IMG/VR virus record: IMGVR_UViG_3300025138_000394
Location: 1-22,785 of that record
Length of the DNA stretch: 22,785 nucleotides
Direction: 5' to 3' (one strand)
Origin: a virus
Below the pieces are notes generated by a model. The model was not told the DNA's origin. It was given only the letters and a program-made list of their open reading frames with translations, and searched no databases. Shown here one piece after another: positions 1 to 5,979 of the stretch (position 1 is its first letter; every line of letters starts with the position of its first letter). The position numbers and the translations under genes were made by a program.

Positions 1-183
1 GCTAGAGACACAAGTAATCCTATAGAACTTAATTTATGGGCTGATACAGCAGATACAGAATCGACTGCTTCACAAGGAAATGTCTATGATGTTGATTTTG
101 ATGATACTGGATTTACGATAAAAAATAATTTTACTCCATTCAACGCAAACTTACAGAATTATATATATATGGCATTTAAATAA
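1..183 (+). CDS. C-terminal end of a phage tail/fibre-type protein (5' end outside window)
   Basis: The reading frame is open from base 1 to a TAA at 181-183 and gives the last 60 residues of a larger protein. The piece is acidic and rich in Asp, Asn and Thr, and ends in NYIYMAFK. From memory of the family, an ending of the form YIYMAF/YIYMAI is common at the C-terminus of large virion proteins (tail fibre or receptor-binding type) in phages of marine bacteria. The lysis cassette follows directly, which fits the end of a late structural operon. The exact function cannot be set from this fragment, and the start lies outside the window. Confidence 0.6.
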   Translation, partial: ARDTSNPIELNLWADTADTESTASQGNVYDVDFDDTGFTIKNNFTPFNANLQNYIYMAFK

Positions 184-200
184 ATGAGATGGATGATGGG

Positions 201-344
201 ATGAAGATATTCGGATTGTATTCAGCAAACATATTTGCTTTAGCCTTTAGTGTAAGCGAAATAAACAGCATACTTCAAATGCTTGTAATGGGAGCAACCT
301 TAACCTTTACAGTTATACAAATTTATAGAGCACTAAAGAAATGA
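201..344 (+). CDS. Small hydrophobic membrane protein, 47 aa
   Basis: This short frame begins [18 protein letters not shown] and contains one or two hydrophobic stretches, ending in the basic tail YRALKK. Its TGA overlaps the ATG of the next gene (ATGA at 341-344), the usual sign of translational coupling. It sits between a tail gene and the endolysin, so a lysis role (holin- or antiholin-like) is possible, but no family is recognised. Two ATGs just upstream (184 and 193) run into a stop at once, so 201 is the only workable start. Confidence 0.55.
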   Translation: MKIFGLYSANIFALAFSVSEINSILQMLVMGATLTFTVIQIYRALKK

Positions 345-736
345 AGATGCCTACAAACGGAGCAGCCAAAGACATAAGACATTTTTCAGGAAGTTTACTG
401 GTGTTCTTTTTAGTTGTTTTGATATTGTTATATCTGTCAAAATATCAAATTCCTGAAGAAAACGCACAGATAGTAAATACTCTAATCGGAATGATTGCCG
501 CAAGTATAGCGATGGTTATAGCGAGTATCACAGGTAGAAATGGTGATGAATTAGATTCTGCTAAAAAGAAGATAAGCAATCTAGAGACTAAAATAGATAT
601 GCTTGTACAAGCTAAAGATACATTAGAAGATATGCTTATTAAGGTGCAAGATGACACTATAGATAGATTATTGATTAATAAGTCTATCGATTATGATACT
701 TGTAAAAAATGTAATTGCAAAAAAGATGGAGCTTAA
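341..736 (+). CDS. Two-TM membrane protein with coiled-coil tail (holin-like candidate)
   Basis: This 131-residue protein has a short N-terminal segment, a strong hydrophobic segment at about residues 17-33 ([15 protein letters not shown]) and a second at about 46-65 ([15 protein letters not shown]). A charged heptad-like helix follows (about 70-115), ending in a Cys/Lys-rich tail (CKKCNCKK). The gene is coupled to the small membrane gene upstream by ATGA and overlaps the start of the M15 endolysin by 11 bases. Context suggests a holin or lysis accessory protein in the inner membrane. A second ATG at 347 is an alternative start. No named family is recognised. Confidence 0.7.
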   Translation: MKMPTNGAAKDIRHFSGSLLVFFLVVLILLYLSKYQIPEENAQIVNTLIGMIAASIAMVIASITGRNGDELDSAKKKISNLETKIDMLVQAKDTLEDMLIKVQDDTIDRLLINKSIDYDTCKKCNCKKDGA

Positions 737-1085
737 ATATTTCAAATATGAAGAATTTGCATCCCCAGATGTTCCTCACTCTGGTGAGTATATGGATACT
801 GATTTTCTTTCAATGCTCGACCACGCACGTCACATTGCAGGGATTCCCTTTAAGATCAACTCAGGATATAGAACTATCGAACATAACGACAAGGTTGGAG
901 GAAAACCAAACTCAAGCCATATTGTGGGAAAGGCAGTTGATATCGCAATACAGGGTTCAAGAGAAAGATGGCTTATCCTTGAAGCCCTTATTCACGCAGG
1001 GTTCACAAGGTTTGGTATTGCCAACACTTTCATCCACGTTGATTCAGATGACCACAAAGATGCAAACGTTATCTGGACGTATTAG
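726..1085 (+). CDS. M15-family peptidase endolysin (peptidoglycan-cleaving)
   Basis: The 119-residue protein matches small M15 (Peptidase_M15_3, D-Ala-D-Ala carboxypeptidase-like) phage enzymes. Visible features are SGYRT (46-50), the zinc-binding [10 protein letters not shown] block with His65 and Asp72, and FIHVD with third ligand His104 followed by Asp106. These are the expected zinc and catalytic positions, so the enzyme should cut peptide bridges in peptidoglycan to release progeny. The frame is open upstream to 693, but the ATG at 726 gives [11 protein letters not shown], matching the start of the paralogue at 2248. Neighbours are membrane proteins and a holin, as in a lysis cassette. 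Confidence 0.9.
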   Translation: MELKYFKYEEFASPDVPHSGEYMDTDFLSMLDHARHIAGIPFKINSGYRTIEHNDKVGGKPNSSHIVGKAVDIAIQGSRERWLILEALIHAGFTRFGIANTFIHVDSDDHKDANVIWTY

Positions 1086-1111
1086 TGCAACAGTAGGAAA
1101 TACATTGATAA

Positions 1112-1303
1112 ATGAGTGAAATAAAAGTGAAGTCCAATGGACTTAGAAACGAATTAAAGGAGATACGCAAAAGTATCGACAAACTAACTGAAGTGTTACT
1201 ACTTCAACAAACAAACATACAAAATGAGATTAACAACAGTATTACTTGTTGCAACGATGCTGAGTTGTGCAAGTGTAAAAGAAAAGAACCTAGCAAGGTT
1301 TAA
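1112..1303 (+). CDS. Small coiled-coil protein, 63 aa, hypothetical
   Basis: The protein starts MSEIKVKSNGLRNELKEIRK and is a likely single amphipathic helix (about residues 8-40, Leu/Ile at heptad spacing), then a Cys/Lys-rich tail with CCNDAELCKCKRK. No membrane segment is seen, so it is not an obvious inner-membrane spanin. Its last 80 bases overlap the lipoprotein frame that starts at 1224; the odd Cys-rich tail may be a by-product of that overlap. It lies between endolysin and holin, so a lysis accessory role is possible but not shown. Confidence 0.6.
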   Translation: MSEIKVKSNGLRNELKEIRKSIDKLTEVLLLQQTNIQNEINNSITCCNDAELCKCKRKEPSKV

Positions 1304-1391
1304 AGAAATAACTAAAGATATTTGTATAGATAATGCGAACGAGGTTAAATTAGCGCAAATTCTGTATAATGAGATAGTAAATGTCAGGTAA
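1224..1391 (+). CDS. Short lipoprotein embedded in overlapping frames (spanin-like candidate)
   Basis: The 55-residue frame begins MRLTTVLLVATMLSC, a basic-hydrophobic signal peptide with a lipobox-like ending (L-S-C, Cys15), followed by a charged 40-residue mature part. Cleavage and lipidation at Cys15 would place it in the outer membrane. It overlaps the coiled-coil gene (1112-1303) by 80 bases and the holin gene start (1381) by 11 bases; the three use three different frames. Small lysis lipoproteins nested in neighbours are known as Rz1-type spanins, and its place between endolysin and holin fits. No proline-rich region or homology to a named spanin is seen, so the role is an inference. 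Confidence 0.55.
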   Translation: MRLTTVLLVATMLSCASVKEKNLARFKEITKDICIDNANEVKLAQILYNEIVNVR

Positions 1392-1794
1392 GAAGAAATT
1401 CAAAGATACAAAAGTAGGCTCTTTCCTACTTCAAAAGATCCCTAAAGTTGTAGGAGCAATAGCACAAGACACTCCTGTGGGGAGTGTCATAGAGGCGATT
1501 ATTGGAGGTTCTGATATGAGTTCTGAGGATAAAGATGTAGCACTAGAGAAACTACGCCTAGAGAGAGCTGAGATGGATGGAGTGACCCGAAGATGGGTCG
1601 CTGACAGCAGAAGTGGTTGGCTCGCACAAAACGTGCGGCCATTAACGCTGGTGTTTTTAACTGTCAGTTATGTTGTTGGATGGTATCTAGGTTATCCTTT
1701 AGATTCTATTACAGGCTTATTAACTATTGTAATTGGTGGCTATTTTGGCAGCCGTGGAGTCGAAAAGGTGTTTGGTAATAAGATGCATCAGTAA
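1381..1794 (+). CDS. Holin of the 3TM gene-transfer-release type
   Basis: The 137-residue protein has a basic N-terminus, a weakly hydrophobic segment (about 22-42), a charged stretch with LEKLRLERAEMD, then WLAQNVRPLTLVFLTV leading into a membrane segment (about 87-104) and a second (about 109-123) ending GGYFGSRGVEKVFG. The W-(L)-(x)-N-(V/I)-RP-L motif before the first clear membrane helix, and the Y-F-G-x-R-x-x-E-K ending, are what I know from the family called Holin of 3TMs, for gene-transfer release. It would form membrane lesions letting the endolysin out. Its stop overlaps the next gene by one base. Confidence 0.85.
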   Translation: MSGKKKFKDTKVGSFLLQKIPKVVGAIAQDTPVGSVIEAIIGGSDMSSEDKDVALEKLRLERAEMDGVTRRWVADSRSGWLAQNVRPLTLVFLTVSYVVGWYLGYPLDSITGLLTIVIGGYFGSRGVEKVFGNKMHQ

Positions 1795-1928
1795 TGGCTC
1801 GCAATATAGAATCAGCATTTAAGAAGAGAACTAAAGTAAAGCGGCCTGGAGTGCACGCTAAATCCAAAACAAGCGTGCTTAAGTGCTCTAAGAACTACAC
1901 TAAGAAGTATCGAGGTCAAGGTAGATAG
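1794..1928 (+). CDS. Small highly basic conserved phage protein, 44 aa
   Basis: The ATG shares its A with the holin stop (taATG). The product, starting MARNIESAFKKRTKVKRPGV and ending KKYRGQGR, is strongly basic with many Lys, Arg, Ser and Thr and almost no hydrophobic residues. Similar short proteins with KRPGVH and a Y-x-GQGR ending are familiar to me from Bacteroidota phages, always uncharacterised. The charge suggests nucleic-acid or ribosome binding; nothing more can be said. It is the last gene of the late block before a 319-base gap. Confidence 0.65.
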   Translation: MARNIESAFKKRTKVKRPGVHAKSKTSVLKCSKNYTKKYRGQGR

Positions 1929-1983
1929 GCTATCATATGTGTTGCACTTAGGCTATAGTGTTAACTAAGTATTAGTAACCTTG

Positions 1984-2012
1984 TTAAACACAGTACATAT
2001 TTAAACGCAGTA
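1984..2012 (+). repeat. Two copies of the TTAAACGCAGTA motif family
   Basis: TTAAACACAGTA (1984-1995) and TTAAACGCAGTA (2001-2012) lie 17 bp apart start to start. The second is identical to most units of the array at 12267-12490, where a 17-bp spacing also occurs (12462 to 12479). This shows the motif is dispersed and not a local tandem artefact. Confidence 0.85.
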
Positions 2013-2019
2013 TATAAAT

Positions 2020-2059
2020 GTCCCAACGTCCCTTACCCTTTAAGGGTGGGACTAGGGAC
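2020..2059 (+). terminator. GC-rich hairpin, possible terminator of the late operon
   Basis: An interrupted stem pairs GTCCC (2020-2024) with GGGAC (2055-2059), TCCC with GGGA, and ACCC with GGGT around a TTTAA loop. A run of five T follows at 2064-2068. The mismatched bulges and short T run make it a weaker candidate than the other terminators in the window, but it lies directly after the lysis operon. Confidence 0.5.
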
Positions 2060-2079
2060 AGAACTTTTTGTATATAATT

Positions 2080-2123
2080 AAAAGAAAGAAAAAGAAAAGA
2101 GTAAAAGAAAAAGAAAGAAAAAG
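2080..2123 (+). other. Polypurine tract
   Basis: Forty-four bases consist only of A and G apart from one T at 2102, in AAAGAAAG-like blocks, and are followed by CCCCC. There is no coding frame. The tract could be an untranslated leader, a flexible/bent DNA segment or simple-sequence drift. Confidence 0.7.
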
Positions 2124-2192
2124 CCCCCTAGAAAAACAAACTTTCAATGCTATCTGATCCAACAATATCTCTATTGAAGTTTGGTAGCTTTT

Positions 2193-2214
2193 AACGTAGA
2201 TCTACTGCTACGTT
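2193..2214 (+). promoter_or_regulatory. Short inverted repeat next to promoter (operator-like)
   Basis: AACGTAG (2193-2199) pairs with CTACGTT (2208-2214), and the left arm contains the start of a perfect 10-bp palindrome GTAGATCTAC (2196-2205). It ends one base before the TTG of the promoter at 2215, so a bound protein would touch the RNA polymerase site. Confidence 0.45.
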
Positions 2215-2244
2215 TTGCAAATGTATAAAAAATTATTATATTGC
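2215..2244 (+). promoter_or_regulatory. Promoter for the second M15-like gene
   Basis: TTG at 2215-2217, a 19-base spacer and TATATTGC at 2237-2244 fit the Bacteroidota vegetative promoter plan (-33 TTG, -7 TAnnTTTG) with TTGC in place of TTTG. The start codon at 2248 is only three bases beyond the -7 element, so the transcript would be leaderless or nearly so. Confidence 0.5.
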
Positions 2245-2247
2245 AAT

Positions 2248-2613
2248 ATGGAATTAAGACATTTTCTTATTACAGAATTTGATAGTCCAGACAGGCCAGG
2301 GTCTGGTGAGAAGTATATGGATAGAGATTTTTTGCGTATGATAGATGCAGCGGCTCATCTTTGTAAGCTTCAATTCTTAATAGTGTCTGGTTATAGAACT
2401 AGGTTCCAAAATGATCGATGGGATGATTCTAGTGTAAGCAGCCACCTTATAGGTAAGGCTGCGATAATACGCTGCGATAATTCTAAGAAACGATACAAAA
2501 TGATATCTTCTTTAATGGAAGTTGGATTTAGTAGAATAGCTGTATCTAGGGATCAGAAGACTATATATGTAGACAACGATGATCAAAAACCAGATATGAT
2601 TTGGTTATATTAA
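2248..2613 (+). CDS. M15-like protein with lost zinc ligands (inactive endolysin paralogue)
   Basis: The 121-residue product aligns along its whole length with the endolysin at 726: MEL, the SPDxPxSGE block, YMDxDFLxM, SGYRT, SSHxxGKA, VDxDDxK and a final IW-x-Y are shared. His66 is kept, but the zinc-binding Asp is Ile73 and the third ligand His is Tyr107, so it should not bind zinc normally or hydrolyse peptidoglycan. The frame is open upstream to an in-frame ATG at 2221, but 2248 matches the paralogue's start. The gene has its own promoter and terminator and is not in the lysis operon. It is intact, with no frameshift, which suggests a kept function such as peptidoglycan binding or lysis control (inference). 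Confidence 0.85.
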   Translation: MELRHFLITEFDSPDRPGSGEKYMDRDFLRMIDAAAHLCKLQFLIVSGYRTRFQNDRWDDSSVSSHLIGKAAIIRCDNSKKRYKMISSLMEVGFSRIAVSRDQKTIYVDNDDQKPDMIWLY

Positions 2614-2680
2614 TAATATAGTATATATTTGTTTTGAATTTAACATATTGTTTCAATTTTATTAGTTAATTTGGTTGAGA

Positions 2681-2708
2681 GGGCTGTAGAGATACAGCTC
2701 TTTTTTTT
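2681..2708 (+). terminator. Rho-independent terminator
   Basis: GGGCTGTA (2681-2688) pairs with TACAGCTC (2693-2700) around GAGA, with one G-T pair, and is followed by eight T (2701-2708). It closes the unit holding the inactive M15-like gene. Confidence 0.85.
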
Positions 2709-2717
2709 GTTAATTAT

Positions 2718-2747
2718 TTGTTTAGTTAATTATTTTTTATAACTTGC
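2718..2747 (+). promoter_or_regulatory. Promoter of the replication/recombination operon
   Basis: TTG at 2718-2720, a 19-base spacer and TAACTTGC at 2740-2747 match the layout of the promoter at 2215. It sits just after a terminator and 18 bases before the first early gene, so it probably drives the block that starts with the gene at 2765. Confidence 0.5.
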
Positions 2748-2764
2748 ACAAAAATTTAACTAAT

Positions 2765-2956
2765 ATGAAGAACACACTTAGACCATTTTACAATCAGACC
2801 GATTACTACAAGGCGAGGATTGAGGCACTAACCAAATACAATGCAGAAAAGCAGGATGAGATAGATAGATTGATATCTTATGTTGTTGAGCTTTGTGATC
2901 AGAAATGCCCTGAAGAATACAAGCAAGTTGTATTAAGAGAAATTACTAAATACTAA
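2765..2956 (+). CDS. Small hypothetical early protein, 63 aa
   Basis: The protein starts MKNTLRPFYNQTDYYKARIE and is mostly helical and charged, with a likely coiled segment (about residues 14-45). No family is recognised. The frame can be extended to a TTG at 2744, but that lies inside the promoter -7 element, so the ATG at 2765 is chosen. It is first in the early operon and is followed by the ERF gene after three bases. Confidence 0.6.
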   Translation: MKNTLRPFYNQTDYYKARIEALTKYNAEKQDEIDRLISYVVELCDQKCPEEYKQVVLREITKY

Positions 2957-2959
2957 TTT

Positions 2960-3538
2960 ATGAATATTACACAAAAACTATTAATGATCCAGACGGAGCT
3001 TAAAGCTCCTAAGAACCAAAGGAACGCCTTTGGTAAGTACAATTACAGATCTGCCGAGGATATCTTGGAAGCTGTTAAACCATTAGCTATGAAGCACGAA
3101 GCTGTGCTTAAGATGAATGATGAGATTAAAGAAGTTGGAGGAGTCTTATTTATTGAGTCTACCGCTAAACTTATTGATTTAAAGGACCCTACTATGCAAA
3201 TTGAGTCAAATGCTCAAGCCATTATAGACTTTGATGCTAAAGGAATGCAACAACCCCAGAGAACTGGAGCTGCTTCTAGCTACGCTAAAAAGTATGCTAT
3301 AGGTAACTTATTACTTATAGATGATACTAAAGATGCTGATGCTACTAATGATCACAGCAAGTCTAGTCCTGGCAAGCTAGCCTTAGTCAAAGACTCCTCT
3401 GAATATAAAAAGGTAGTATCTTACCTTGATGGAGGGGGCAACGTTGCTGCTGTTATGAGAAAATACACTATTAATAACGATCTATTGAGAGATCTTAAAT
3501 ACAAAAAAGGAACAAATGACAACACCAAAATCAATTAG
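2960..3538 (+). CDS. ERF-family single-strand DNA annealing protein
   Basis: The 192-residue protein carries the ERF signature: an N-terminal helix MNITQKLLMIQTELKAPK, then the conserved FGKYNYRSAEDILEAVKPL (about 24-42), a beta-rich middle and GAASSYAKKYAIGNLLLIDD (about 103-122), followed by the usual acidic DTKDAD. ERF proteins anneal complementary single strands during recombination and phage replication. The likely partner is the exonuclease VIII-like nuclease at 7938, giving an exonuclease-annealase pair, though 4.4 kb apart. The C-terminal 60 residues are variable, as usual in the family. Confidence 0.9.
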   Translation: MNITQKLLMIQTELKAPKNQRNAFGKYNYRSAEDILEAVKPLAMKHEAVLKMNDEIKEVGGVLFIESTAKLIDLKDPTMQIESNAQAIIDFDAKGMQQPQRTGAASSYAKKYAIGNLLLIDDTKDADATNDHSKSSPGKLALVKDSSEYKKVVSYLDGGGNVAAVMRKYTINNDLLRDLKYKKGTNDNTKIN

Positions 3539-3689
3539 AGCGAAGGTTCTTCGTGTAAGAGTAAGAGCAGATGAAATGGCAACACTAAAACAAATAGCAA
3601 AGGATAACGATACAACCGTTTCTGACTATGTAAGAAGAAGCCTAAAGCACAAAATTAGCATTACCACACAAAAATTAATCACTAATTAA
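3516..3689 (+). CDS. Ribbon-helix-helix (Arc/CopG-like) DNA-binding protein
   Basis: This 57-residue frame overlaps the end of the ERF gene by 23 bases in another frame. It reads a basic strand (KVLRVRVRADE) followed by two helices (MATLKQIAKDN and TVSDYVRRSLKHK), the strand-helix-helix plan of Arc/MetJ/CopG repressors, where paired strands enter the DNA major groove. It would act as a dimeric regulator, perhaps of the early operon or the palindromes seen in the window (inference). The size and the VSDYVRRSL pattern are typical of the family. Confidence 0.75.
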   Translation: MTTPKSIRAKVLRVRVRADEMATLKQIAKDNDTTVSDYVRRSLKHKISITTQKLITN

Positions 3690-3696
3690 ATAAATT

Positions 3697-3981
3697 ATGA
3701 GCACAAAAATTAAACAAAAGTATTTCGGAAACCTTCAATTAGACAACCTAAAGGTTGCTTCTAAAGAGATCCCAGGAAAAGTAGAGAAAACCGACCAATA
3801 CGGTCATCAAATTAAAGTAAAAGCTCAAGTTTGGGAAGATGACGGAATCACTATCGATATCTGGGATAATAAGAATAAGAAGTCTTACAAGCTTGGCAGG
3901 CTTATTTTAGATAAAGACTACGTCCAACCTCAAGCTGAGTCAGTAGAAGCCGAAATTGAAACAGGCGGACTTGATTTTTAG
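3697..3981 (+). CDS. Small protein with acidic C-terminal tail, SSB-like candidate
   Basis: The 94-residue protein is beta-rich (YFGNLQLDNLKVASKE, QIKVKAQVWEDDGITIDIWD) and basic at first, then has an acidic tail (about 80-94) ending GGLDF. A basic beta domain with an acidic tail closing in an aromatic residue is the plan of phage and bacterial single-strand binding proteins, whose tip recruits partners. It lies directly after the annealase and RHH genes and before a helicase-like ATPase, which fits. No OB-fold family can be confirmed by eye, so SSB is an inference. Confidence 0.6.
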   Translation: MSTKIKQKYFGNLQLDNLKVASKEIPGKVEKTDQYGHQIKVKAQVWEDDGITIDIWDNKNKKSYKLGRLILDKDYVQPQAESVEAEIETGGLDF

Positions 3982-3999
3982 TCAATAATGTTTAAATAA

Positions 4000-4029
4000 A
4001 AGGGAAGTCGAAAGTCTTCCCTTTTTTTT
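4000..4029 (+). terminator. Rho-independent terminator within the early block
   Basis: AAGGGAAG (4000-4007) pairs with CTTCCCTT (4016-4023) around an eight-base loop and runs into T at 4022-4029. The next gene starts 16 bases later with no clear promoter between, so it may act as a partial terminator that lets some transcripts through and lowers expression downstream. Confidence 0.85.
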
Positions 4030-4044
4030 GCTAAACCAAATTAG

Positions 4045-4494
4045 ATGAACCAAATTTACAGAAGCCTAGATCACTTAACGTATAGGCTAAAACAAAACAG
4101 CATCAAGCCCTCCAATAAAGATAGGCAGGCCTTAAACGAACTAATCAAACAATTAAACCACAACGAAGTTATTGAAGAGTACAGAAGTAGATTTCTGTAT
4201 AGATTTGTGACTTGGGCGTTTGTCCAGGTCTTCAATCTAAGGATTGGAGACAATAAGGTTACTTTAGACTTCTTGGTCCATAGTGTTATATCTAAGATAG
4301 ATCAAATAGCCCAAACAGATAAATCTATGTGGGAACAGACATTAGCTGTTGATCTATTTTGTATGAATCCTAATGGGGATTCAATACAAGAACACGAAGG
4401 ATTCATTAAACAATTAATTGATAGTATTATAAAGAACAATACAAGACCAAATGCCATATCAAGAATTAGAGCTAGATCACAGCAAGAAGTTTGA
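4045..4494 (+). CDS. Hypothetical protein, 149 aa, in replication block
   Basis: The product is mostly helical and starts MNQIYRSLDHLTYRLKQNSI, with a Trp/Phe-rich middle (FLYRFVTWAFVQVFNLRIGD, about 51-70) and a basic end (SRIRARSQQEV). No family is recognised. It follows a terminator by 16 bases, and its last 44 bases overlap the start of the ATPase gene in another frame, so the two are likely made together. A replication accessory or helicase-loader role would fit the position but is not shown by sequence. Confidence 0.7.
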   Translation: MNQIYRSLDHLTYRLKQNSIKPSNKDRQALNELIKQLNHNEVIEEYRSRFLYRFVTWAFVQVFNLRIGDNKVTLDFLVHSVISKIDQIAQTDKSMWEQTLAVDLFCMNPNGDSIQEHEGFIKQLIDSIIKNNTRPNAISRIRARSQQEV

Positions 4495-5275
4495 GAAAAT
4501 TCTTAAGGATTCTTATATGGATCCTAAAGAGAAGGTTAAATACCCTCCTGTGGCGATTTCTATGGGGTCTAGAGGAGGTTTAGAGGACTTTCCTATATGT
4601 ATAGGAACCTACGGTAATTTCAGCTTCATACAGGCTCCCCCAAAGAGTCGTAAAACATTCTTAGTTTCTTTACTTACTAGTGCTTACTTATCTGGATCTA
4701 ATGAATATATTGATAAGATGAAAGGTCATAACGATGGCAAGGTAACTATTCACTATGATACTGAGCAGGGATCGTATCACGCTCAAAGGGTTTTTAATAG
4801 AACGCACAGAATGGCTGATCAAACAGATAGCTATAAAACACATTCGTTAAGAGAGTACAGTCCTCAAGATAGACTTGAGTTTATAGATTGGCATATCAAT
4901 AGAGTTAGCAATTTAGGCTTAGTCATTATAGATGGTATAGCTGACTTGGTTAATGATGTTAACGATATTAATGCTAGTAACGAATTGATCCAGTACCTGA
5001 TGAAATGGACCAAGGAATTACAAATTCACATTATAACAGTTATCCATTCTAATTTCAATTCTACTAAACCTACTGGCCATTTGGGGTCTTTCCTTGAAAA
5101 GAAGAGTGAAACACAAATATCAGTAAAGGTAGATGAGGAAGATGATAACTTGACCGTAGTGAACTGTATGAGAAGTAGAGGCCAACCATTCGATAAATTC
5201 AGTTTTACCATAAAGAATGGATATCCTTATATACAAGGACAAATAGATCTTCCTAGTGAAATAAATAATTTTTAA
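4451..5275 (+). CDS. RecA-fold/AAA_25-type ATPase (RepA-like helicase candidate)
   Basis: The 274-residue protein has a P-loop variant at residues 62-69 (APPKSRKT, followed by FLVSLL), a Walker B-like LVIIDGIADL with Asp161, and a later sensor region ITVIHSNFNS (about 195-204). The KSRKT P-loop without the first glycines is what I associate with AAA_25/RepA-like ATPases of Bacteroidota phages and plasmids. The likely role is ATP-driven DNA unwinding or recombination in phage replication. The start overlaps the upstream gene by 44 bases; the ATG at 4451 gives a natural N-terminus. RusA follows after three bases. Confidence 0.8.
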   Translation: MPYQELELDHSKKFEKILKDSYMDPKEKVKYPPVAISMGSRGGLEDFPICIGTYGNFSFIQAPPKSRKTFLVSLLTSAYLSGSNEYIDKMKGHNDGKVTIHYDTEQGSYHAQRVFNRTHRMADQTDSYKTHSLREYSPQDRLEFIDWHINRVSNLGLVIIDGIADLVNDVNDINASNELIQYLMKWTKELQIHIITVIHSNFNSTKPTGHLGSFLEKKSETQISVKVDEEDDNLTVVNCMRSRGQPFDKFSFTIKNGYPYIQGQIDLPSEINNF

Positions 5276-5278
5276 CAT

Positions 5279-5692
5279 ATGAAGGAACTTATTTTTACCC
5301 TTAACACTAGAGCCCAACCTCACCAATCATTTAGGATTGGGAGGAATGGGATCAAGTACAAACCAAAGAAAATTGTTGATTACCAGAAGTATATTATTGC
5401 ATTAGTTTCGGAACAGTTACCCGATAATTTCGTTATAATAGAAGCGGGAACACCAATTTTTGTGGAATATATTGAATATAGTTACGCATATCCTAAGGCT
5501 ACACCTAAGAAAAGAAGGATAGGTCAGACACCTAAAACAACAAAGCCAGACTTACAGGATAACCTCAACAAAGCATTCTTTGATGCTTTGGAGGGGCTCA
5601 TTTATGAACAGGATCAAAACATTGTAGAGATAAAACAAATGAAGAAGTACTACAGCGATTCTGACTGCATAAAGGTAAAATTTGTTTATTAA
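5279..5692 (+). CDS. rusA: RusA-family Holliday junction resolvase
   Basis: The 137-residue product carries the RusA signature: TKPDLQDNLNKAFFDALEGL (about 88-107) with Asp91, Asn95 and Asp102, then YEQDQNIVEIKQMKKYY with Asp112 and a Lys-rich strand. RusA dimers use these acidic residues with magnesium to cut four-way junctions formed during recombination and replication. The length is typical (about 120-140). One acidic position of the usual DD pair appears as Gln-Asp here, while Glu110 is nearby. The gene fits the recombination set around it. Confidence 0.88.
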   Translation: MKELIFTLNTRAQPHQSFRIGRNGIKYKPKKIVDYQKYIIALVSEQLPDNFVIIEAGTPIFVEYIEYSYAYPKATPKKRRIGQTPKTTKPDLQDNLNKAFFDALEGLIYEQDQNIVEIKQMKKYYSDSDCIKVKFVY

Positions 5693-5719
5693 ATAACAAT
5701 ATCTTAAATTTATAACAAA

Positions 5720-5836
5720 ATGAGGAGATTATTAAAAAATACATTAATTAGAATGACTTGTTTAACAGTATCCGTAATATGGAGTATAGTGTTTTTTACG
5801 GTTGCAATAAAAATATTTGATAGATTATGGGAATAG
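5720..5836 (+). CDS. Small single-TM protein, 38 aa
   Basis: The frame reads a basic N-terminus (MRRLLKNTLIRM) and one hydrophobic helix (about residues 13-30, SVIWSIVFFTVAIKI), ending DRLWE. That is a plausible inner-membrane peptide with its N-terminus inside. It overlaps the next gene by 10 bases. No family is recognised; small membrane proteins in phage early regions often act on host functions, but nothing specific can be claimed. Confidence 0.5.
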   Translation: MRRLLKNTLIRMTCLTVSVIWSIVFFTVAIKIFDRLWE

Positions 5837-5979
5837 ATTTTGAATGGATAATGGGATTCGCTTTTGGTGTAGATTATCTTACAGACATTGATGTGCAAGG
5901 AGGGGAGGACTTAGAGACTATTAATATTATTAGAATCCAGATTGGATTCTTTGCTCTTTATATCCCTATGCAAGTCTAG
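5827..5979 (+). CDS. Small hypothetical protein, 50 aa
   Basis: The product starts MGIDFEWIMGFAFGVDYLTD and ends IIRIQIGFFALYIPMQV. The pattern, a Trp/Phe-rich start, an acidic middle and a beta-like hydrophobic end, resembles short proteins I associate with flavobacterial phages, always of unknown role. It overlaps the gene before by 10 bases and its TAG shares a G with the GTG of the sigma-like gene, so it belongs to the same transcript. Confidence 0.55.
   Translation: MGIDFEWIMGFAFGVDYLTDIDVQGGEDLETINIIRIQIGFFALYIPMQV

Larger units (their letters stand above)
1929..2247 (+). other. Intergenic regulatory region with repeats, hairpins and a polypurine tract
   Basis: No coding frame is convincing here. 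In order, it holds two copies of the 12-bp motif family also found after the terminase gene (1984 and 2001), a GC-rich hairpin (2020-2059), a 44-base A/G tract (2080-2123) ending in CCCCC, an imperfect inverted repeat (2138-2148 with 2173-2182), a short hairpin (2193-2214) and a promoter (2215-2244) for the next gene. It separates the late operon from the next transcription unit, so termination and a fresh start are the likely jobs. Confidence 0.7.

Noticed and set aside
693-725. Upstream start for the active endolysin
   Set aside because: The paralogue at 2248 shares the MEL start; the extension overlaps the membrane protein gene and adds unrelated residues.
715-1119. Long frame overlapping the M15 endolysin in another phase
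   Set aside because: The M15 frame has clear motifs; the other frame is a shadow with no domain features.
2744-2764. TTG start upstream of the first early gene
   Set aside because: The TTG lies inside the -7 promoter element; the ATG at 2765 is the credible start.
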